A stretch of DNA of 64,000 nucleotides from assembly GCA_030762895.1 (NCBI GenBank), contig CM061064.1, positions 235,878,586 through 235,942,585 of the forward strand, written 5' to 3'. Shown one piece after another: positions 56,648 to 64,000 of this stretch (the first letter of the stretch is position 1; every line of letters starts with the position of its first letter). The notes beneath the pieces are model-generated. The model saw only the letters and a program-made list of their open reading frames with translations, did not search any database and had not been told where the DNA came from. Source of the DNA: Sophora flavescens (Eukaryota > Streptophyta > Magnoliopsida > Fabales > Fabaceae). The translations under genes and the position numbers were made by a program.

Positions 56648-57877
56648 TTGTCTGGATGTTTGATTGCCATGGATAATTACATGTATGGATATTTGCCTAA
56701 TATTTATTATGAAACACCACCTTGCATGTATTATCCTAACTCTGCTGGAAATTATGGGTTTAATAGTGATTATGGCGTGCTTAGAATGAATGATTATCCT
56801 AGCCAACAGGGTAGAGATCAAGGCACCTTGGATGAGATTGCATCTATGATACAACAAATGGCCGAGAACAATCAACGGATGGCAGTAAGCCTGCAATATC
56901 AGCCTGATCCTACACTAGCCCAACGCAGTCTGGAAGAAATGATACAACAATTGGAAGAGAACAATCAAAGGATGACACAACAAAATCTTGAATTCCAACA
57001 CAGGATGGAGGCAAGTCAGCGGGACTCTGACATTCAAAATGCTTTCATAAATGCTGCCTTGGCTAAACTGCAAACTCCACAGCCCCTTGAAGAACACACA
57101 GAGTCACAAGTTATTCTTGAAAATACTTCTGATGATGATTGTGATAATATTTCTGTTGATGATGAATTGTGTGTTGAATCTCCTGATTCTAATGATTGTT
57201 ATTGTGATGGCAGTGCTGCTTTGTGTATATTCTGTTATGCAGCTTTATACTGTTCAGGAAACACAGAAAATGAGCATCAGGAGGATCAGGAGAACATTTG
57301 CTCCACCGTGCTTGAGGATAAAGAAGAATCTTTGGTCTTAGATGCATGTGTTGAGAGTAATGGGGTGGATGAATTAATTGCTGAATTTCCAGACATTGTA
57401 GATTTTACTGATTCATTTTATTGTGATATATGTACTGACTCTACTAACTCTAACCTTTGTGTGGTGTGTGCTGAAATTTCTGCATGTATAGCAGGTGATG
57501 AATTTGTTCGTGCAGTGAATGAAGAAAGTGCAGAAAATGAAGCAGCACCAGTAACCCCAGCTAACTGTTTGCCACTTCCCCCTGAGGAACCAGTGATGGA
57601 GTTTAAACCCTTGGATTTTGCACCATGGCCGGTCCAAGAGGTTGAGCCCCACTTGTATTGGGGAGACTTTGTAGATAAAAAGGTCAGTTGTGACCCGAAG
57701 GGGAGTGAGAAGTCCGCCGCACTCGGCGAAGTCATCATAATTGTCAAGTTCTCATCCCCACATCAAGGCTGCGAGTTAGGGAAGCATGGAATGAACTCCC
57801 ACTCTTTGTCCATCACGTGGGCCTTATGCTACAAGCAATGGGATCCTGGTGGAACCGCCCTTAATGAGTTTTCTTAA
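56648..57877 (+). CDS. Unknown protein of the non-autonomous Athila-like element
   Basis: 409 residues, intact. It starts 82 bp after the primer site; the second Met at residue 8 (MDNYMYGY) is an equally good start. The N-terminal 60 residues are rich in Tyr, Asn and Pro. Residues 60-126 form a likely coiled coil with a repeated MIQQ..ENNQRM unit (67-78 and 98-109). Cys clusters follow at 184-202 and at 259-280 (CDIC, then CVVCAEISAC), then AGDEFV, a proline-rich stretch, DFAPWPVQ, YWGDFVD and a WDPGG end. It is not a recognisable gag, protease or polymerase. The diverged copy at 8-595 keeps the C-terminal motifs. The Cys pairs might bind zinc. Function unknown; it could be a highly diverged particle protein or an accessory factor. 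Confidence 0.75.
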   Translation: MSGCLIAMDNYMYGYLPNIYYETPPCMYYPNSAGNYGFNSDYGVLRMNDYPSQQGRDQGTLDEIASMIQQMAENNQRMAVSLQYQPDPTLAQRSLEEMIQQLEENNQRMTQQNLEFQHRMEASQRDSDIQNAFINAALAKLQTPQPLEEHTESQVILENTSDDDCDNISVDDELCVESPDSNDCYCDGSAALCIFCYAALYCSGNTENEHQEDQENICSTVLEDKEESLVLDACVESNGVDELIAEFPDIVDFTDSFYCDICTDSTNSNLCVVCAEISACIAGDEFVRAVNEESAENEAAPVTPANCLPLPPEEPVMEFKPLDFAPWPVQEVEPHLYWGDFVDKKVSCDPKGSEKSAALGEVIIIVKFSSPHQGCELGKHGMNSHSLSITWALCYKQWDPGGTALNEFS

Positions 57878-59281
57878 CCCTTTCTTCTTTTTAATTTTCT
57901 TTTCCTTGCTTTATTTCTGTTTTGTTTTTAATAAAGCTCCTGAATAATTTGAGAAGCTCAGGAGTTGTGTTGAGTCTGGTATTGGCAAGTTTGATGGATT
58001 TTATTAATTTTTGCATAGATTGATTGCATGATATGTTTTGACTGTTTCCCCCTAGATTTTGAAAAAAATTGAATTTTGATCCCCATGTGAAATTGAAAAC
58101 TGAACTTTGAGATTTTGTTATGATGGCATGATTTATGATAAGTTTGGGGTGATAAGAAGCACACACTAGGGATAGAATCTCTTTCAAATAATTTGCAAAA
58201 AAATGTCCAGGTGAGGTTTTGAGCCTCCAACATGTTTTAAACTGTGTGAAAATCACTTTTTAAGTTGCACTTTCCTGAATTTGCTTGAATCTCTTTTTGA
58301 TTTGCATGATTATGTGTTTGCTTCATATGATTTAGGCATTTTCTTTGTAAATAGCTACTTAGCCTAAAATAACCAATTCCTAATGCATGTTCCCTAGTTA
58401 GCCCCTTTGAGCCTGATTAGACTGTTAATTCTTGATAACCTAATGTTATAAGCCCAAAAATCTGGAAAACCATGTTAGCCCGATCTTAGGATTAGGAGAG
58501 CATGTAATCTTAGAATGGGTGCAAGAAACCAAGTTTGGGGTGGCTGCTGCAAGGTGTAATGTGTTGTTGGGATTGAAAAAAAAAATTTGGAAAAAAAAAG
58601 AGAAGAAAAAAAAAATAGAAAAGAAATAGAAAAGAAAAAGAAAAAAAAAGAGAAAAACAATAAAAATAAAAAGTGTTGAAATAAAAAGGTTGTAGTCACC
58701 CAAAGCATAAAAGAAAAAAATAAAGAAAGGAACTTGAGTGAAATTCAAAGTGTAAATATAGTTCATGCTCTCTTAGTTCCTAGGGTCTTCAGCCTAGTTT
58801 CCTTTGTATATCCTACCCTTAGCCAGGCCCCATTACAACCCAATAAAGACCTTCTGATGTTGCTTGCATATTTTCTGTGGGGACCATTTTGAGATGAAAA
58901 TCAAATTTATGGGAAGTGCTCTTAAAAGTGAAATTGAGTGAATGTTGTTAGCCTGACAAACTGAGCGAATGAGTGAACACAAATTTCCCTTGTGAGGAAG
59001 GCAGTTGTTTGGATCTGGTGATCTCCCTTTTATGTGTAACTTTGACCCCCTGCTTAGATTTCTGATTGTCTGAATGATTAATTTCTCAATGTTTAGAATA
59101 AATGAATGTGGGGATTGTTTTGCTTGTAAGGGGGGAACATTGAAAGAAAAATTCTTTTGAAAAATTGCTTGAAATCTGTGGAAAGTTGATTAAATCTTTT
59201 GAGCTTGCCAGGTCTTGAGTCTTTTTAAGTTTTTGAGTGTAGTTTGCTTGGGGACAAGCAAAGTTTAAGTTTGGGGTATTT
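57878..59281 (+). other. Non-coding body and polypurine tract of the Athila-like element
   Basis: Aligns with 596-2,051 of the first copy, including the 'gagctcaggagt', 'taggcattttctttgtaaatagct' and 'gttcatgctctcttagttcc' blocks. A purine-rich run occupies 58,575-58,680 and differs in content from the first copy's A-rich run at 1,390-1,460. The PPT-like aagtttggggtatt ends at the 3' LTR. No gene seen. Confidence 0.7.
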
Positions 59282-60560
59282 TGATGAGCCTCTGTTTGAC
59301 TGGTTTTATAACCAGTAAAGACCTTGGCTTTGTGCTTATTTTATATCATTTTCACCCAAATTAGACTTGATTGTCCTTAAGTAATATTTTGAGTCTGTAA
59401 ATTGTTTTTAAGTTAATTTAGTTGATTTAGAATGAATAAAGTATTTACTTTTATTTTCTGTTTTTCAGGTTAATAAAATAAAATAAAATAAATCTGGAGC
59501 CACTCGCCCCGCGAAGGATTTCTCGCCCCGCGAGTCATGCAAGCCTGAAAAGTCAGAGACGATCACGGTTTACCCGTGTTGAAGATCACGGCCGTGGCAG
59601 TTTTGAAGTTGAAGCGTTCGCCTTGCGAGAATTCATTCGCCTCGCGAATACTTGAAAGTCAGAAGCCATCACGGTTTGGGCACGTTGAAGGTCACGGGCG
59701 TTACAGTTGAGAATTTGAAGAGTTCGCCTCGCGAAGATATGCTCGCCTCGCGAGAAGACCAAGAGTTGCAGACCTTTCGCATAATTCGCCTCGCGAGAAG
59801 TGCTTCGCCTCGCGAGGACCTGGATTCCAGAAACATGTATATAAGTAGTTTTAGGAAGAACTGAAAGAGTTAATCAGAGTTAGCCAGTTTTGGCTAATCT
59901 TTGGTAGACAGTAGTAATACTTTTCAGTAGTTTATTTCTTTTCTTTTATTGTTTTCTTTTGTAATGAAGAATTAGTCTCCTAGATTAATCTACTGCAATT
60001 GGTTTCTGTTAACACTTGAGGTTCTGTGATTCTGTTACATTTGCTCTTCTCTTTTCAATGCCATATTATATGTTTCTGTTTGTTATTTCAGCAATGTATA
60101 GTGTGGTATTGTTTCATTTCGGTGATGCTATGTTCCTATATATAATCGCGTTTGTTATTTCGCGTGTGTTCATTCATGTTCGTTTGTTCATGAGAGCTTA
60201 ACCCCGTTTGTTATTTCGGGAATAGGAACATACATCTGTAGTAGTGATTGCGTTGTTAATTGTTGCTACAACCGGGAGGGGATTAGTATCTGTTTAGGCT
60301 TTGCATGAACCAATGATAGTGGGAAACCAAGAACAGTAGGTTAATCGTCTTTTGTTTATTTGTTACTCTCTTTAACTCCTTTGTTTTCATTATTTTGTTT
60401 TCTTAATTTAGTTTCAAATCTCAAAACCCCCAGTTCTAACTTTTTCTATTAATAATAACAACACCTAAAGAGTCCTTGAGAGACGATCCGAGTTGTCGCA
60501 CTATACTGCATTATTTTAATAATCGCTCGTTCTTTTTGGCGCGTGGCGACAGCGCGGTCA
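59282..60560 (+). repeat. 3' LTR of the Athila-like element
   Basis: 1,279 bp, partner of 55,254-56,542. The TCGCGA-type array is at 59,512-59,816 and the TATA box at 59,838-59,845. The length difference is mostly one copy of taactttttc missing near 60,440. Confidence 0.92.
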
Positions 60561-60565
60561 AAAAT

Positions 60566-60605
60566 TGGCGCCGTTGCCGGGGACTCTGGTTTGTTGTTAT
60601 TAGCA
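60566..60605 (+). other. Second primer-binding site and leader stub after the 3' LTR
   Basis: TGGCGCCGTTGCCGGGGAC followed by actctggtttgttgtt and attagca, identical to the sequence after the 5' LTR (56,548-56,587). It then breaks into solo-LTR sequence. Confidence 0.9.
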
Positions 60606-60900
60606 AAAATTCGTTTGAAAAGTAGACTTCCTCACGGACAAAATATAAAAATCTACAAATTTCAGTTTTCGGGTCAAATTAGGGTTTTCTGTCAGTACAA
60701 AATTATACTGTCAGTTAAAAAAATGCAGACCGGGCTCAGTCTGAATTTTCAACCCAAAATTTCACCGTAGCCTTATACCATAAGAGAGACTATGAATATG
60801 ATTTTATTTTATTTAAAATCACTTTCTAACTCTCAGATTAAAATATAATTAATTATATTTTAACCGGTTAAACAACGTATTTAAAAATCAGGCTGTTACA

Positions 60901-62566
60901 TAAAGTGTCCAAAGTAGTAAATAAATCCTTATATAAATAAAATGAATTGCCCCAAAACCCGGGCGTCTACTAAAATAACCCAACGTTGAAAATAAAATAA
61001 ACATGCCTAACCACAAACGGCTCCTTATTCAAAATAAAATACTAACAAGCTAGATACTAAATAAGAAAATTCGCTAGGTCTTCAATCATCTTCAGTTCCA
61101 GTGATGTCGTCCTCGTGCTCTGAAAACAACACTTTTAATGAGATATAATCCCAGTGAGTAAAAATAATCGTTTGATAAAAGGTTCGCAAATAGTGTTGTT
61201 TTCAGCCGGCGCGGTAACCGGAAAAGCATTCATGGTACCCGCTAATTTTTAAAATAATAGATATAGTAAACCTCCAAAATAATAAATATATATAAATAAA
61301 AATTAATGTCAAGCATTTAAAGTACAAACTCATAAGCTCAGCAACGGTCACATCTCATTGCATTTAATCACATTCACCATGCAAACTCTACACAATGCAA
61401 TACAACTCCATGAACATGACTCGGTGATTCCCAGAATCACTTGACTTGACTCTTTGGTTCCCAGAACCGTGTGAATCCCAGATCCACTAAGGTCTATGAG
61501 CTCATATCCATGCAATGACGTCCCACTGCCTTCCCCATCCCAGATGGAGGTATCTAATATTTCATCCCAGATGTGAATATTTTAATAGATTGATATCTCA
61601 TCCCAGATGGTGATATCTCTCATCCTATTCCCGGAATAGAATGTATACCGTCATCACTTCCCGGAAGGTGATGACCAAATCATATACACTATGCAATATG
61701 CCATCCCAGATGACTACCAAATATTTTCTCAACCTCCATGCATCAATTACATAGGCACTATAACAGGATTTAAAACACAAACACAACCATAACATATAAG
61801 TCCTTAATATAATTTATGCTTATTATAGTTCATGTATTAACTAACAGGGGCGTGGCATATATGTATTAATAGAAATCTATTACCAAAATTGGAACAATCA
61901 TAAATATATAAATAATGAATCCGTGAAAGAAACACATGATGCAGAAAAATATTATGCCACTGCAAGGTTACGCACAGTGCGAATTTGGGTATTTATATAT
62001 CTATTTATTTTCTTTATTTCTATTATTTTATTGCCATCAAACATAAAAAGAATAACAAGAAAATTACACCCACTAAATCAATTCATCAAGTGACATGAAA
62101 ATATCTCACAATTCCAAATAAAAATCATGCACTCTAAAATCTTAATTTTTGTGATTAACAAATCTATATGACAAAGCTTCAAATTAATCGTACCAAGAAA
62201 GTGTGAGAAAAAGAATATTTTTACTCACCTTTTGCAGACTTCCATTGTGCTCTAAAAATTACGTACGATAAGGATTTGCGCTTCCCTAAAAATTCCTCTC
62301 CCGTTTGGTGGCGTTCTTGGATCTGTGTACTGCTATGGCTGTACTGGCAAGGAACGGAATTGATGCGGCGCCCCTGATCCCTTCTTCTTTTCTCGTTGCC
62401 CTCCTTTAAATAGTATACATAGTGTCTTCGCAATGTGCATTAGGTTTGTTCCTTCTTTTTCTTTTTTTTTTCTTTTTATTTAGCCAAGGCTTGGCTGCTT
62501 GGGCTTAACGCCCAAGTATCTCTTCTTTTTTTTTTCATATATATATATATATATGGAAAAAAATCA
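60901..62566 (-). repeat. Gypsy 5' LTR, remaining part (copy 2)
   Basis: Equals 27,389-29,054 with few differences, e.g. one base lost at 'cagaaccgtgtg' and small changes in the (AT)n run at 62,537-62,555. Cassandra copy 3 follows. Confidence 0.9.
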
Positions 62567-63457
62567 TGTAACACCCGAGTGCCGACAAGGGCGGGCGGTG
62601 GTCGCCGGTGCAAGAAGGCACGGACAAGGAGCGGCTCCTGGCAGGCTTCTAGGCAGAGGGACACATGAATGAACCGATAACACACCCGAATGAGAGGGAT
62701 CCTGAGACTGTATAGGTATGAGACTATACAGTTGAGGAAGACTTATATAAATTGATTGGTATTACTTATACTAACAAGATGCATCTTCTTTTCGGTAGCC
62801 CATCACTTAAGAACTCCACAGTTAAGCGTGCTTGACTTGGAGCAATTCTGGGATGGGTGACCTCCTGGGAAAGAAGTTTTCCCAGGAAGCGTGTGAGTGA
62901 GGACAAAGCATGCTGAAAAGACTCGTGTTGGTTTGTGGGGACAGTCGTCAATCCATAAAGCAGCCAGGGATGTTTAAATGGTATCAGAGCGGCACCTCTC
63001 CTAGTACGGTGTGGTTCGGGGATGATCAAGCGGAAGCTGGTGGGCATGTAACACCCGGGTGTCGACGAGGATGGGGAGTGGTCGCCGGTGCAAGAAGGTA
63101 CGGACAAGGAGCGGCTCCTGGCAGGATTCTAGGCGGAGGGACACATGAATGAACGGATAACACACCCAAATGAGAGGGATCCTGAGACTGTATAGGTATG
63201 GGACTATACAGTTGAGGAAGGCTTATATGAATTGATTGGTATTACCTATACTAACAAGATGCATCTTCTTTTCGGTAGCCCATCACTTAAGAACTCCACG
63301 GTTAAGCGTGCTTGACTTGGAGCAATTCTGGGATGGGTGACCTCCTGGGAAAGAAGTTTTCCCAGGAAGCGTGTGAGTGAGGACAAAGCATGCTGAAAAG
63401 ATCCGTGTTGGTTTGTGGGGACAGTCGTCAATTCATAAAGCAGCCAGGGATGTTATA
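62567..63457 (+). mobile_element. Cassandra TRIM retrotransposon, copy 3
   Basis: LTRs 62,567-62,978 and 63,047-63,457, with primer site TGGTATCAGAGC at 62,979-62,990 and a purine-rich tract before the second LTR. 5S-like modules lie at about 62,755-62,870 and 63,235-63,350, with AGTTAAGCGTGCTTG (A-box region) and GGGATGGGTGACCTCC (intermediate element and C-box region), on the same strand as the element. Both LTRs are complete here, unlike copy 2. The right end GGGATGTTATA is also the right end of the gypsy element, since the gypsy target duplication GGTGT follows at once. Confidence 0.93.
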
Positions 63458-64000
63458 GGTGTCATGAGATATATTTATATTTATTTTTTTGTAATATGAA
63501 TCCTTTTAAAATTTTAGCCGGTTGACCTAAGCATGGTTAAAAATGCATGTTGGTGTATCTAGATTTTGGAGTGAATTATGTATTAATTTTATATCTCTTG
63601 ATTATTGTATCTGGATGACATGCTTGTGTATGAACATTGTCTTAAATCCATAATGGAGCTCTAAGCAGTTGGAGTTGAATGACATTATCGAGCAAGGAGC
63701 TCTTGACGGATTATAGTTTTACTTTCACTTTTCAGCATGTTTACAGGTAATCGTGGCTATGGTGAGCTAGACTTTATGAAGCAATAATGGAAAAAAAAAA
63801 AAAACCCTTCATAGTGGAATATGAATGGTCTTGTCTATACATGATTCAGACTTAGTAATTAACTATTCATGTCATAGGTAAATTCAGTGTAGCCACTGGT
63901 TTTTTTAAGGGTAATATTTTCGAACAACATAATATTAAATCGATATTGAATGAAATATGAAACAAATGTTAAAAAAAATAGTTAAATATATATAATGATT
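63458..64000 (+). other. Right flank of the gypsy element; empty site of the CACTA insertion
   Basis: Begins with target duplication GGTGT. Matches 29,928-30,076 followed directly by 42,397-42,790, with a single ATT at 63,604-63,606 where copy 1 holds the CACTA element. No gene seen. The duplicated similarity runs to the end of the window. Confidence 0.8.

Larger units (their letters stand above)
55254..60605 (+). mobile_element. Complete non-autonomous Athila-like element
   Basis: Two LTRs (55,254-56,542 and 59,282-60,560) flank 2.7 kb that encodes one ORF of unknown function and no polymerase. The primer site TGGCGCCGTTGCCGGGGAC (56,548-56,566) is complementary to the 3' end of plant tRNA-Asp, the primer used by Athila elements as I recall. 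The two LTRs differ at only about a dozen positions plus one 10-11-bp tandem gain, so insertion is recent. Unusually, 45 bp of leader including a second primer site follow the 3' LTR (60,561-60,605), and no 5-bp target duplication was found. Confidence 0.88.
55047..60900 (-). mobile_element. Solo gypsy LTR (family B) carrying the Athila-like element
   Basis: The 5-bp target duplication TAAAG (55,042-55,046 and 60,901-60,905) encloses TGAGACACCCCG.. to ..GGCTGTTACA. The unoccupied site with one TAAAG is at 27,389-27,393. On the minus strand it starts TGTAACAGCCTGATTT and matches the LTR fragment at 3,465. Only about 0.5 kb of LTR remains (55,047-55,253 and 60,606-60,900), split by the inserted Athila-like element. 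No coding domain belongs to it. Confidence 0.85.
50665..63457 (-). mobile_element. Tekay/Del-like gypsy element with nested insertions (copy 2)
   Basis: Bounded by the exact 5-bp direct repeat GGTGT (50,660-50,664 and 63,458-63,462). Minus-strand order: 5' LTR (63,457-54,901, interrupted), primer site (54,897-54,876), gag remnant, protease, reverse transcriptase, RNase H, integrase, chromodomain-like C-terminus, polypurine tract (aggaggggag, minus strand near 51,111-51,122), and a rearranged 3' LTR (50,665-51,109). The domain order and C-terminal chromodomain class it as a chromovirus, Tekay/Del-like. Several stops and frameshifts make it defective. Confidence 0.9.

Noticed and set aside
58446..58766. 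Phe-rich minus-strand ORF
   Set aside because: Translation of a purine-rich low-complexity run in the Athila-like body; no homology.
62755..62870. A genuine 5S rRNA gene
   Set aside because: The 5S-like stretch lies inside an LTR, is diverged from plant 5S rRNA, and recurs twice per element.

Overview
This is a plant nuclear window, probably from a papilionoid legume. It is AT-rich and intergenic, and almost all of it is transposable elements nested in one another: Ty3/gypsy Tekay/Del-like, Tat/Ogre-like and Athila-like LTR elements, Ty1/copia, Cassandra TRIMs with 5S-like LTRs, a CACTA transposon, several MITEs and tRNA-headed SINE-like repeats. The legume call rests on the overall repeat flavour and is an inference. 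Only one intact host gene is visible: a four-EF-hand calmodulin-like protein (CML18-type) at 16,346-16,837 on the + strand. A fragment of a second host gene, an OST48/DDOST-like exon with a frameshift, lies at 50,267-50,346.

Layout. 1-3,382: 3' part of a non-autonomous Athila-like element. 3,465-4,600: fragment of a gypsy LTR. 4,936-5,464: 90-bp tandem array between perfect inverted repeats. 5,465-9,090: AT-rich sequence with degenerate MITEs. 9,092-13,209: giant inverted repeat, with a Cassandra element in its spacer. 13,121-13,718: tandemly duplicated SINE-like unit. 15,508-15,838: Tourist-like MITE. 16,346-16,837: the CML gene. 17,690-20,369: Ogre-type integrase remnant split by a solo LTR. 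20,370-26,388: copia element, left part. 26,389-29,927: gypsy 5' part plus Cassandra. 30,077-42,393: complete 12.3-kb CACTA element. 42,397-44,839: MITE, a Helitron-like 3' end and a 310-bp tandem duplication. 44,840-49,499: copia element, right part. 50,665-63,457: gypsy element with a matching 5-bp target duplication, carrying a solo LTR, an Athila-like element and a Cassandra. 63,458-64,000: its right flank.

The main structural result is that 25,118-44,839 and 44,840 to beyond 64,000 are two direct tandem copies of one segment. Each copy then evolved on its own. Copy 1 gained the CACTA element and lost about 7.9 kb between the copia gag and the gypsy protease. Copy 2 gained the solo LTR that itself contains the Athila-like element. 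Each insertion has its unoccupied site, with a single target sequence, in the other copy, so the window holds its own control.

No bacterial-type systems, CRISPR arrays or operons are present. The strongest candidates for something undescribed are: the conserved cysteine-containing ORF of the non-autonomous Athila-like family; the array of TCGCGA palindromes just upstream of its TATA box; the palindromic LTR at 50,665-51,109; and the inverted-repeat-bounded 90-bp array at 4,936-5,464.
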